Source: Hominisplanchenecus murintestinalis (lineage in GTDB: Bacteria > Bacillota > Clostridia > Lachnospirales > Lachnospiraceae). Taken from it: a stretch of DNA of 64,000 nucleotides. This document shows positions 34,085 to 43,400 of the stretch, piece by piece. The number at the start of each line of letters is the position of its first letter. Position 1 is the stretch's first letter. The notes beneath the pieces were generated by a model. That model was not told the origin of the DNA. It did not search any database and worked only from the letters and a program-made list of their open reading frames with translations. The position numbers and the translations under genes were made by a program. The stretch lies in contig SRZB01000007.1 in the NCBI GenBank assembly GCA_004793585.1, positions 1 to 64,000 on the forward strand, in the 5' to 3' direction.

Positions 34085-35807
34085 TGATCATATCCAGAAC
34101 CTTCTGTCCCAGTGCGGCTGATTTCGCATCCGCATCATCCAGGGAGGTTCCCTTGATTCCGTAGTAGAACTTAACCTTCGGCTCTGTTCCGGACGGCCTT
34201 ACGCACAGCCATGCGTCGTCTTCCAAATCAAAATACAGCACGTTAGAACTTGGAAGCCCTGTTGCCGTCACCTCTCCCGTCTCCAGATTTTTGACTGTAT
34301 CCTTCTTGTAATCTCTAAAAGAAGTCACTTTGTAGGCCCCAATCTGTGTCGGCGGCTCGTTCCGGAGTGTTTCAAGTATCTGCTGGATTTTCTCAAGCCC
34401 TTCGATTCCTTTCAGGGTAATCGCTTTCACATCATCCTTGAAATAGCCGTATTTCTCATACATATCAATCAGCGCGTCCCACAAAGTCTTTCCCTGGGTT
34501 TTGTAGTAAGCTGCCGCCTCGCACAGCGCCATCGTTGCCACGATAGCATCCTTATCGCGCGCGTGGGTTCCTATCAGGCAGCCGTAGCTCTCCTCAAACC
34601 CGAACAGATATGTGCCTTTCCCGCTCTTCTCAAACCCTAAAATCTGCTGTCCGATAAACTTAAACCCTGTGAGCACTTCGATGAAACGCAGGCCGTATGC
34701 GCGTGCAATCACGCCCGCCATATTCGAAGACACGATCGTACTTACTACGGCGCCGTCCTCCGGAAGCCCTGCCGCAGCCTTCCTCTGGCTCAGCTCGTAC
34801 TCTTCCAGAAGGCAGCCGGACATATTTCCTGTCATGCTCCGGTATTCTCCGCTTTTTGTATCTTTCACGTAAACGCCCAGACGGTCTGCATCAGGGTCTG
34901 TCGCCAGCACCAGGTCTGCATCCACTTCCTTTGCCAGAGCAAGCCCCAGCGCAAACGCTTCCTCAGCCTCCGGGTTCGGATAACTTACCGTTGGAAATTC
35001 TCCGTCCGGAAGTTCCTGTTCCTTTACTACATAGACATTCTCAAATCCAAGCTCTTTCAGCACACGCCTTGCAGGGATATTTCCCGTACCGTGCAGCGGA
35101 GAATATACAATCTTTAAGTCTTTCCCAACTTCCTTAATCGCATCCCAGTGAATCACCTGGCTCTTCAATGCTTCCATATAGCTGTCGTCGATTTCCTGTC
35201 CGATCACAACATAAAGACCTGCCGCTTTTGCAGCCTCTTTTTCCATCGTCTTTACTGCGGCATAGTCCGTCACCTTGCGGACTTCTGCCATGATTCCGGT
35301 GTCATGAGGCGGGGTAATCTGCGCGCCGTCTTCCCAGTACACCTTGTATCCGTTATATTCAGGCGGATTATGACTGGCAGTGATGTTGATTCCTGCCGTA
35401 CACTTTAAAGTACGTACTGCGAATGAAAGTTCCGGCGTAGGACGCAGGGATTCAAATACATACGCTTTAATTCCGTTTGCTGCCAGGCAAAGAGCCGCCT
35501 CATCGGCAAATTCCGGGGACATACGCCTGGAGTCATACGCAATGGCCACTCCCTTGTCCTTTGCGCCCACAGACATAATATAATTTGCCAATCCCTGGGT
35601 AGCTTTCCGAACCGTATACATATTCATACGGTTTGTGCCCGCCCCAATAATCCCGCGAAGCCCCGCCGTACCGAACTCCAGGTCTGCGTAAAAACGTTCC
35701 TTGATTTCCTTTTCATCATCTGCGATATTTCTCAGCTCTTCTTTCGTCGCATTGTCAAAATATGGATTTGCAAGCCACTCTTCATACACTTTTTTATAGT
35801 CCGTCAT
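34071..35807 (-). CDS. pgcA: Phosphoglucomutase / phosphomannomutase
   Basis: Interconverts hexose-1- and hexose-6-phosphates for cell-wall and glycolipid synthesis. Motifs in order: FGTAGLRG near residue 45, the phosphoserine loop TASHNPPEYNGYK near 140, the metal loop DPDADRLG near 300, the sugar loop GFEESYG near 410, and the phosphate-binding RPSGTEPKVKFY near the C-terminus. Length of 578 residues fits the PgcA class. It precedes mazG and overlaps it slightly. Confidence 0.93.
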   Translation of the reverse strand: MTDYKKVYEEWLANPYFDNATKEELRNIADDEKEIKERFYADLEFGTAGLRGIIGAGTNRMNMYTVRKATQGLANYIMSVGAKDKGVAIAYDSRRMSPEFADEAALCLAANGIKAYVFESLRPTPELSFAVRTLKCTAGINITASHNPPEYNGYKVYWEDGAQITPPHDTGIMAEVRKVTDYAAVKTMEKEAAKAAGLYVVIGQEIDDSYMEALKSQVIHWDAIKEVGKDLKIVYSPLHGTGNIPARRVLKELGFENVYVVKEQELPDGEFPTVSYPNPEAEEAFALGLALAKEVDADLVLATDPDADRLGVYVKDTKSGEYRSMTGNMSGCLLEEYELSQRKAAAGLPEDGAVVSTIVSSNMAGVIARAYGLRFIEVLTGFKFIGQQILGFEKSGKGTYLFGFEESYGCLIGTHARDKDAIVATMALCEAAAYYKTQGKTLWDALIDMYEKYGYFKDDVKAITLKGIEGLEKIQQILETLRNEPPTQIGAYKVTSFRDYKKDTVKNLETGEVTATGLPSSNVLYFDLEDDAWLCVRPSGTEPKVKFYYGIKGTSLDDADAKSAALGQKVLDMINEML

Positions 35808-35855
35808 AATAACCTCCTCATTATTATAGTCGGGATTATTATAACATCCTGTATT

Positions 35856-36839
35856 TCAGAAATCCAGTGTTTTCAGAAATGCATTCATTTTTTGCTGTTG
35901 GGAAATGAGCATCCTCAGCTTCTCTACACTTTTTCCGGGTATCCAGGCTTTATTATGGTTATAATAATGGTTCGCCAGCTTCCAGAATTTCTCCGGATAT
36001 GCCAGGCGTATTCTCAGATACTCCCTTTCCCGGCGTCCCAGGGCGACCATTTTATCGTACTCCTCTACCATTGCCATGCCAAGCTTTATATCCCAATCCT
36101 GCTTCTCCAGAATTTTACGCAGAAATTGGTATAAATCTCCAGTCTGCACATCGTAACGGCACTTTCCAAAATTTGTGGTCGCCGTCCCCTTTTTTGTATT
36201 CAAAACCTGATGCTGGTTGTAATCCCCATGACAGAGCCTCCCCTGTTTCATCGCCTCCTCATACATTTCCCCATACGCTGAATCCGTAAGCTCTCTCTGC
36301 GCTTCCTGCGCCTGTTCAAAAAACATGGAATAGCTGTTCAAAAAGCAGCTTTCAAACTCACTTTTCCGCCTCCGTCCGCGCATATAGTTCCAGGCTCTCT
36401 TAATCTCCCGGTTCCGCGCCGCGTACTCTTCATCCAGCCGATCTCCCGCATAAGTTTCCGCATCCTCTTCCTGCGGAAGCCGGAGCAGCCTGTGGAGATT
36501 CGCCAGATTCCGCACAGCAGCAAGGATGTCTCCTTCATTCTTCGTGTCACATTCTTTTCCCTCGAACCAGTCCTTTACAATATATACCGTCTCGTCCCGA
36601 TCCTTCGTCACCAATTCTCCCTCAGCATTTTCCACCGTGCGGTCTACCAGGGCATACCCCTGTTCTCTGAGATAATCCAGAGCCCTGTTCTGAAAACGCA
36701 GGCGCTTTGCAGAACCATAAAACTCTGCTATCAGCTTCAGCCCCCGGTCTGTCTCGCAGATAAAGGAGCCTCGTCCCCGCCTGGTGCCCAACACCTTCAA
36801 ATCGTACTGTTCAAGTACCTTCAATCCCCGTTCATTCAC
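35856..36839 (-). CDS. CotS-family spore coat protein (kinase-like)
   Basis: Protein-kinase-like fold of the CotS/YutH/HSK group, tied to the endospore coat and indicating a spore former. The catalytic-loop equivalent CHGDYNQHQVL is present near residue 205. The position of the metal-binding DFG-like Asp reads TNFGKCRYD, so it may bind but not transfer phosphate, as for several coat-family pseudokinases. The 327-residue length is usual. It stands alone ahead of the phosphoglucomutase gene. Confidence 0.85.
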   Translation of the reverse strand: MNERGLKVLEQYDLKVLGTRRGRGSFICETDRGLKLIAEFYGSAKRLRFQNRALDYLREQGYALVDRTVENAEGELVTKDRDETVYIVKDWFEGKECDTKNEGDILAAVRNLANLHRLLRLPQEEDAETYAGDRLDEEYAARNREIKRAWNYMRGRRRKSEFESCFLNSYSMFFEQAQEAQRELTDSAYGEMYEEAMKQGRLCHGDYNQHQVLNTKKGTATTNFGKCRYDVQTGDLYQFLRKILEKQDWDIKLGMAMVEEYDKMVALGRREREYLRIRLAYPEKFWKLANHYYNHNKAWIPGKSVEKLRMLISQQQKMNAFLKTLDF

Positions 36840-36974
36840 TCCAATCCCTCCACTCGACGGTTGTTAGCGTTCAGCCTAAACTATGATGCATCTAAACGCT
36901 AACCGACTATTCCCTCTATCCTATGTCCACACCAAAGGGTTTAGAACCTGTATGAAAGTAAGCTGCCGTTCATG

Positions 36975-37076
36975 GTGAGAATGCGTAAATTCAGCCAGAA
37001 AATCCAGCCCTTTGCGATCGGCAAACTTTAAATGAGCTGGATTCCATAACAGTGAAGCCGTAGGCTGAACTGTTAC
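36975..37076. mobile_element. MITE-like repeat, copy C (reverse orientation)
   Basis: Read on the minus strand this starts GTAACAGTTCAGCC at 37076, and includes the palindromes AATCCAGCTC to GGGCTGGATT and a GCTGAATTTACGCATTCTCAC tail. It ends at about 36975 without the right terminus of copy A. The stem changes in the first hairpin (ACGGCTTCACTGTTAT) keep it paired. Confidence 0.65.
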
Positions 37077-37104
37077 CAACTTACAAAAAAAGCCGTGAAA
37101 ATAC

Positions 37105-37133
37105 TTGACATTTTCCCATACAACGGCTATACT
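37105..37133 (+). promoter_or_regulatory. Promoter of the cold-shock gene leader
   Basis: TTGACA (37105-37110), a 17-base spacer, and TATACT (37128-37133) give a start near 37140. No second promoter is visible between the hairpin at 37170 and the ATG at 37268. Confidence 0.75.
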
Positions 37134-37169
37134 CAAAAAGTATTAGGATTAATTGGATGTAAAATGATT

Positions 37170-37229
37170 CACTAGTTATTAGAGATTATACTCCACATCT
37201 GTAATCTGTAATAACTGGTGGATTTTTTT
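37170..37229 (+). terminator. Terminator-like attenuator in the cold-shock gene leader
   Basis: A 19-bp stem with one mismatch joins 37170-37188 and 37202-37220 and is followed by seven T (37223-37229). It lies between the promoter at 37105 and the cspA-like gene at 37268. So the gene should be read only when RNA polymerase passes this hairpin, or the first product is a small RNA of about 90 bases. Confidence 0.75.
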
Positions 37230-37267
37230 ATGTAATTCCAAATATCAAAAAAAATGGAGGTACCGGT

Positions 37268-37468
37268 ATGAATAAGGGTACGGTAAAATGGTTTAATGCA
37301 GAAAAAGGTTATGGTTTTATCACAGGTGAGGATGGAGCAGACGTATTTGTACATTTCTCAGCTATCCAGGGTGAAGGCTTCAAGTCTCTTGACGAAGGTC
37401 AGGCAGTTACCTATGATTTAACAGAGGGTGCACGCGGAATGCAGGCAGCTAATGTTGTAAAGCTTTAA
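37268..37468 (+). CDS. Cold-shock protein (CspA family)
   Basis: A 66-residue single-stranded RNA/DNA-binding OB-fold protein acting as RNA chaperone. [16 protein letters not shown] (RNP1-like) and VFVHFSAIQ (RNP2-like) are intact. The ATG follows GGAGGTACCGGT. The gene has a long leader with an attenuator hairpin and is followed by a structured 3' region with a terminator, so it forms its own transcript. Confidence 0.96.
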   Translation: MNKGTVKWFNAEKGYGFITGEDGADVFVHFSAIQGEGFKSLDEGQAVTYDLTEGARGMQAANVVKL

Positions 37469-37556
37469 TTGATACACCTGAAAAGCAAGCTGCCAGGTCA
37501 GACTGCTCATATAGGAGTATCAATCAAAATGAAGGTGTCTGTTGCGCAGCACACTG

Positions 37557-37606
37557 AAAAAGACAGGTAAGGGACGTTAAAAGATTTGTTTCCTGCCTGT
37601 CTTTTT
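37557..37606 (+). terminator. Terminator of the cold-shock gene
   Basis: AAAAAGACAGG (37557-37567) pairs with CCTGTCTTTTT (37596-37606); the U tract is part of the right arm. Between stop codon and stem a further dyad, TTGATACACCT with AGGAGTATCAA (roughly 37470-37527), can form. Confidence 0.8.
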
Positions 37607-37687
37607 GTATTTCATAAAGTGTTTGCACAGAGTTGACAAATACCATTCGAAAACCTAGACTATTAGAGAAAAACAAGGAGTGAAAAA

Positions 37688-39460
37688 ATGAAAAAGAAAT
37701 TTTTATGCCTGTTGCTGGCCTTCAGCCTGTGTGTAAATTCCGTTCCGGTTATGGGAGCCGGGACAAAACAGAGCACCTCCCTATGTACCTCTGTTTATAC
37801 GGGCAGCAATGCGGAAGCACAAAGCTACCTTAGAGCTGCTTCCCCCATTAAGTCCTACCTGTCTCCATGTACAGATAGCTCTATAATGCGCGTACAATAC
37901 GCCCCTTCTATAAAAGGGCTTCTTGTAGAATACTACGACTCTGCTTATCATCTGAAAAACTCCAGGATCATCCCCGAAGAACTTCCCCTTTTTGGCGGAT
38001 TTTATGAGACAGATACCGGCTACTTTGTAGTAACCGGCCAGGAAAACCCGAAAGAGGATGACGCCCTGGAAGTATTCCGCATCACAAAGTATGACAAACA
38101 ATGGAATAAAATAAAGTCCGCGAGCCTTTCCTCCTGCAATACCACGATTCCTTTCCGTTCCGGTTCGCTCCGCATGGACGCCTGCGGAAAATATCTCCTA
38201 ATCCGAACCAGCCACCAGATGTACGCCGACCCGGACGGCCGGAATCACCAGGCAAATGCAACGATAGAACTGGATATGGAAACGATGACTGTTACCGACT
38301 CTTATATGGACGTCATGAACTCCAGCGTCGGCTATGTCAGCCATTCCTTTAACCAATTTATCAAAGTAGAGGATAACCATATCGTCGCGGTTGACCACGG
38401 AGATGCGTACCCCCGCTCCATCACGCTGATAAAATACGCGACAGATGCCTCCACAGGGTCATTTACCCCTGACTCTTTCCTTACCCCCTGTACAGTAACA
38501 CGGGTTATGGACTTCCCCGGCGAGATCGGAAACAACTATACAGGCGCCGCAGTCGGCGGCTTTGAAATCTCCGGCTCGTCCTATCTGATTGCCGGAAATT
38601 CCGTCATCCAGGACGAAAAAAACCTCGAGCGGGGCACGCGGAATGTCTTTGTAGCGGCTGTAGATAAAGAGACTTCCGAAGTAACTGTCACCTGGCTGAC
38701 CTCTTATACGGAAGGCGACAGCACTACCCGCACCCCCCACCTTGTAAAGACAAAAGACGGACGCTATTATGTGCTCTGGTCAAGAAGCGGAAAAGTATAT
38801 TATACAGAAATTGACGGAGACGGACGCCAGAAAAGCCCGCTCTATGTTTATAACGGAAACCTGTCAGACTGCGCGCCCACTGAAATCAACGGCAAACTTA
38901 TATGGTATGTCTGGCACGAACAGACCCTTGTATTTTACGATATTAACCTGGAAAATCCCTCTCAGATGAACACAAATGCATTTACCAGGGTTCCCCCTTC
39001 CGACAGCAAACCGGCAGAAGTGAAAGCGGGGCAGACCAGACGGATATCCGGCATAGATTATCGCGTTACCAAATCCGGAACCGATAAACAGGCAGAAGTA
39101 CAGGCAAAACGGGTTGTCTCCAAAAAGAAAAGTATCCAGATAGCAGATACCGTAAAAATCGCCGGGGTAACATGCAAAGTCACCTCCATCGCCGCGAAAG
39201 CCTGCGAAAAAAATCAGACGATCACTTCCGTAAGCATCGGGAAAAACGTGCGGACGATTGGAAAAAATGCGTTCTACCGATGTAAAAAGCTCAAAAAAAT
39301 CACGGTAAAATCCAAAGTTTTAAAGAAAGTAAAAGAAAAAGCGATTCAAGGAATCCACAAAAAAGCTGTCATTAAAGCGCCCAAAAAGCAGCTGAAAAAA
39401 TACAAAAAGCTGTTTTCAAAGAAAGCCGGATTCCGCAAGGGTATGAAAGTAAAAAAATAA
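37688..39460 (+). CDS. Secreted protein with BspA-type leucine-rich C-terminus
   Basis: Signal peptide at residues 1-24 (MKKKFLCLLLAFSLCVNS). Residues 60-440 form a beta-rich region with repeats such as GGFYETDTGYFVVTG, VYYTEIDGDGR and WYVWHEQTLVFYDINLENPS, perhaps a beta-propeller. The last 110 residues form one LRR_5 unit (ITSVSIGKNVRTIGKNAFYRC) plus Lys-rich strands, the same tail as in the GH20 gene downstream. Function unknown. It has a good AAGGAGTG site, and 220 bases separate it from the cold-shock gene. Confidence 0.75.
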   Translation: MKKKFLCLLLAFSLCVNSVPVMGAGTKQSTSLCTSVYTGSNAEAQSYLRAASPIKSYLSPCTDSSIMRVQYAPSIKGLLVEYYDSAYHLKNSRIIPEELPLFGGFYETDTGYFVVTGQENPKEDDALEVFRITKYDKQWNKIKSASLSSCNTTIPFRSGSLRMDACGKYLLIRTSHQMYADPDGRNHQANATIELDMETMTVTDSYMDVMNSSVGYVSHSFNQFIKVEDNHIVAVDHGDAYPRSITLIKYATDASTGSFTPDSFLTPCTVTRVMDFPGEIGNNYTGAAVGGFEISGSSYLIAGNSVIQDEKNLERGTRNVFVAAVDKETSEVTVTWLTSYTEGDSTTRTPHLVKTKDGRYYVLWSRSGKVYYTEIDGDGRQKSPLYVYNGNLSDCAPTEINGKLIWYVWHEQTLVFYDINLENPSQMNTNAFTRVPPSDSKPAEVKAGQTRRISGIDYRVTKSGTDKQAEVQAKRVVSKKKSIQIADTVKIAGVTCKVTSIAAKACEKNQTITSVSIGKNVRTIGKNAFYRCKKLKKITVKSKVLKKVKEKAIQGIHKKAVIKAPKKQLKKYKKLFSKKAGFRKGMKVKK

Positions 39461-39483
39461 GTATATGCAGACTGCAGTAAAAA

Positions 39484-39508
39484 ACACCGGGCAGCAAACG
39501 CCCGGTGT
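39484..39508. terminator. Bidirectional terminator between convergent genes
   Basis: ACACCGGGC (39484-39492) pairs with GCCCGGTGT (39500-39508) with A and T tracts on the outer sides. It serves the BspA-type gene and uppP. Confidence 0.85.
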
Positions 39509-39511
39509 CTT

Positions 39512-40339
39512 TTATGAAAATAAAATAAAAAACGCCAAAACCACAATTCCCAGGACAATCCGATACCATCCGAAAACCTTGAAATCATGCCTGCGGATAT
39601 ACCCCATCAAAAAGCGTATCACCACAAGGGACGTTACAAAGGCCACCGTCATTCCGACCAGCAAAATCATCAATTCGGGCACGGAAAAAGCAAACCCGAA
39701 TTTTACGATTTTCAGTAGGCTAGCCCCAAACATCACAGGGACAGCCAGGAAAAACGTATACTCCGCCGCCACCGTACGGGAAAGCCCCAGCATGATGCCT
39801 CCCAGTATCGTAGCCCCCGAGCGGGACGTACCGGGAAATACCGCCGCGATTAGCTGGAACATCCCGACCCAGAAAGCCGTCTGCCAGGTAATTTCTCCGA
39901 CAGAATTTACGCCGGCCGGCTTCCCGTCGTTACGGTTTTCAATCCATAGAAATGCCACGCCAAAAAGAATCAGCATCACTGCCACAGTCTGGTAATTATA
40001 AAACCACGCGTCAAGCTGCTCTTCAAATAGAATCCCCACCACCGCCGCAGGCAGACAGGAAACCACGATTTTCAGCCACATCTGAAAAATATCTATTTTT
40101 ACAAAAGGTTTTTCTTTCAGCGAAAAGGGAAAAAGACGTTCCCAGTAAAGCAGCACTACCGCCAAAATCGCCCCCAGCTGGATAACTACCAGAAACATGG
40201 ATAAAAATTCTGCCGGCACATCCAGCTTAATCAACTCATCCAGTATAATCATATGCCCCGTGCTGCTGATTGGGAGCCACTCCGTTACCCCCTCCACGAT
40301 ACCAAACAGAACTGCTTTTAAAAACTCTATGATGTCCAT
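39512..40339 (-). CDS. uppP: Undecaprenyl-diphosphatase UppP/BacA
   Basis: Recycles undecaprenyl pyrophosphate, the wall-polymer lipid carrier, to the monophosphate, and gives bacitracin tolerance. Motifs GIVEGVTEWLPISSTGH (residues 12-28) and PGTSRSGATI in the middle are those of the family. About eight hydrophobic helices. The ATG at 40339 is preceded by AAAGGGGC; the longer reading adds 16 codons with no similarity. Length is 275 residues. Confidence 0.96.
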   Translation of the reverse strand: MDIIEFLKAVLFGIVEGVTEWLPISSTGHMIILDELIKLDVPAEFLSMFLVVIQLGAILAVVLLYWERLFPFSLKEKPFVKIDIFQMWLKIVVSCLPAAVVGILFEEQLDAWFYNYQTVAVMLILFGVAFLWIENRNDGKPAGVNSVGEITWQTAFWVGMFQLIAAVFPGTSRSGATILGGIMLGLSRTVAAEYTFFLAVPVMFGASLLKIVKFGFAFSVPELMILLVGMTVAFVTSLVVIRFLMGYIRRHDFKVFGWYRIVLGIVVLAFFILFS

Positions 40340-40377
40340 ACGTACATGCCCCTTTCTTTGTATCCATCTTATGCATT

Positions 40378-40411
40378 GGAGGTGCATTTCAGCACTGCTA
40401 AATGCACCTCC
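40378..40411. other. Perfect 12-bp intergenic hairpin without U tract
   Basis: GGAGGTGCATTT pairs with AAATGCACCTCC. It lies between the GH20 gene and uppP. There is no adjacent U run on the minus strand, so it may act as an RNA processing or stability site instead of a terminator. Confidence 0.4.
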
Positions 40412-40419
40412 GCCCTGTT

Positions 40420-43400
40420 CTATTTTTTTATTACCTTCACTTTTTTGTCCAGCTTCGCTTTTTTCAGATATTTCTTATATGCCGCCAGCTTTTTCTTCGG
40501 CGCTTTTATCTTTGCTTTCTCCGGAATGTTTTTGAATGCGTTCTTCCCCACACTCTTCAATTTAGAAGAATTTATGATAATATTCTTTAATTTCCTGCAT
40601 CCGCTGAAGCTTTCTTTTCCAATCTTTACAATATTCTTTTCTATTATGACTTTCTTAAGCTTTTTATTGCCCCGGAACGCCTTATCTGCAATAGCCGTTA
40701 CTTTAAAGACATAACCGTCTATTTTCACTTCCGCTGGAATCACTATGGATGTATGTATCTTTTTCAGGGGCTTCATTACCATAACGGTTCCTGTACTGCC
40801 CGCTGCCGCCGTTACCTTATAGGCCAGTTTGGCGTCCTTATGAATTCTCCCTTTGACTGGCAGCGGAACTGGCTTTTGCGGCTGAGGCTGAGGGTGCGGC
40901 TGAGGCTGAGGGTGCGGCTGAGGCTGAGGGTGCGGCTGAGGTTTTTCATCCTGCTGGCCATCTCCCGGCTGCGGTATGGGTGGCGGTACCGGGCGCAGAA
41001 TCAGTCCCCCTTCCGCACGCACAAGCTCTGCACATACCGCGTCTATTTTTTCCTGGGATATCCCCTCCCTGGCAAGGATACTTTTAGCATTCGCAAATGC
41101 CCTCTGAAACGCCTGCCAGGAGTCCGGGGTATAGTGCGTATTCCCTTCGTCGATTTTAATTCGGCAGGTTTCAAAAACCCTCTGCAGTTCCGCTTTATCC
41201 CCGTTCTCCACGGGCACAGTCATGCCAAACCCTATTTCCGCGGCAGACGCCCATCCATTCTTGCCTTCTTCTGCCGTAAATTTCAAATAGCGCGCCCGAA
41301 CCGGGGAAAATACAGCTTTTTTCTGTAAACTGTCAGCTTCCCATTCGCCGGAAATGATAATGTCCGGATATGTTTCCCCATCTGTCCCCATAGAAAGAGT
41401 ATACCTTGAAATATTCCCATTTCCTTCGCCGGCGTCCTGCCTTGGAAGATAAACCAGACTGTTAATCTCGTACTCCGCTCCCATATCGATCATGATAGAA
41501 GCTGGAAGCTCTTTCTTCGACGGTGTGTGCTGAGAGTGCCAGCGCGTTCCCGGATTTCCGTCAAATGCAAGACTGGCTGGGCCTTCCGTTCCATTTCCGG
41601 TCAAAGCATTTTCATTATCGGATGCAATTACAAAATTGTCTGTCGGAACCAGCGTTTCAACATTCTCCACATCGGCAACCCGGACGTTATCAATCAGCCC
41701 CTTCACCGCATTTGTTCCGGAGCCAATCCGCTGCAGCGGCAGCGCCAGGGAAGAATAGCCAATATTTTCTTTCTTTACCTGTCCATTGTAGATATATTTT
41801 CCTTTTGCATTTGCTGTAAATTCACCGTCCACATAAAGAGAAGTATGCTGCGCCCCCGTCTCAATCCTTATTTCCTTCTTCCCCGGTGTGAGCACGTAGT
41901 CAAACTCATAGCTATACAGTTCTCTCGTGAATCCCAGTTTCTTATTTTCTGTAATGCGGATATCGTGCGTTCCATACGCCGCATCCGCCTCAAACAGAAT
42001 CTGCCCCGGCTTTACTTCCTCCAAATCTATGGTGAAAGACAAACTTTTCGCGTTTGTGCTTCCCAGGGTTGTCAATGGCGTCTGCGCATAGCTTTCACCA
42101 CCGCTCAGCTTCAGCGCCGTATTTCCATCTGTCTGCACAGCAGCGGCATTTTTCAGCTCTGTCAAATCTCTTCCCATAAGGGTATTGTCCAGCTCCGGGC
42201 ACGTATCAAAATCATACTCTGCATAAATCCCATCATCTGATTCCTGCTCCCCATAGGGGTTCGTGTTCGGCGCGATAGAAAGCCTTTTGGCCAGCCCGTC
42301 AATCGCCTCCACGCTTCCTTTTTCCTGCCCGTTTGCCCACGTCTTTTCCGCATAAAACGGCAATGCGTCAAAAAAGCGTGCGAATAAATCTTCCTCACTC
42401 AGTCCCGTCGCGTGAGTATCAAGCTGCTCGTCCTGCCAGAGCGCGAACGCGCCGCCCAGAATCTGCTTATCTCCCGCCGGAAGCGCCACATCGGAGCCAT
42501 TTGCCCGGCGCACTACATTAGGCGCAAAGCTGTTGTAAACCAGATTTTTATTAATATAGTCCTGATACGCCCCTCTGCCTGTCCCCCCGCTTGGCACCAT
42601 GTATCCGTAAGTGTCCAGGGTGTTAATCAAATCAAAGCCCAGATTGTACATCTCCAGCCCGTCAGCCCAGTCCTTAGACCAGAGATTAATCTGGCTTCCT
42701 TTGACTGCCTCCGGCAAAATTTCTGTCTTATTATCCACAATCCTCGTCAGCCCGCCCCACAGACGCACAGGATTCGTCTGCTTAATATGGCACAGAATCT
42801 CGTTCATAAATTCCCGGTATGCCGTGGCGTCCGCCATAAACTCATCCGCTCCTACATGGATTACCGTATTCTCATCAAATGTCCTGTCCTCAATATATTC
42901 ATCAAAAATCGTTTTGATAAACGCTACAACCTCCGGCCTCGTCACATCCAGATGATCTACCAGGGAACGCCGTGAATTGTTCGGCGTCCAGCCATTCACC
43001 GCATATTCCCGGAATATGCCCGTAATCGCCATAGCATGTGCCGGAACGTCAATTTCCGGTACGATATTCATCCCCATTTTGCGGCATTCCTGTATAAAGC
43101 TGCCAAACTCCTCTTTTGTATAATGATAATCTGCCGACGCAATAGATGTTCCGTCCTTTGCCACATCCGACTCCAGGCGGTATCCTGAATACGCCGCAAA
43201 TGCATCTGTCGGATCGGGATCGTCCTCGTCATAATAATCTTCCAGGAAAATCAGGTTATCATTCAAATGCACCTGCAAGTCATTCATCTTATACCATGCC
43301 ATGTTTTTTGCCACATCTTTCAGCATATCCATAGAAACTGCCTTACGCGCCACATCAAATACAAAACTGCGCACAGCATATTTAGGATAATCCCTTATCT

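Noticed and set aside
40378-40411. Perfect hairpin as terminator of the GH20 gene
   Set aside because: No U tract on the minus strand, so recorded only as a hairpin.
40860-40945. Possible CRISPR-like array from regular repeats
   Set aside because: Units are 18 bp without spacers and lie inside a coding linker.
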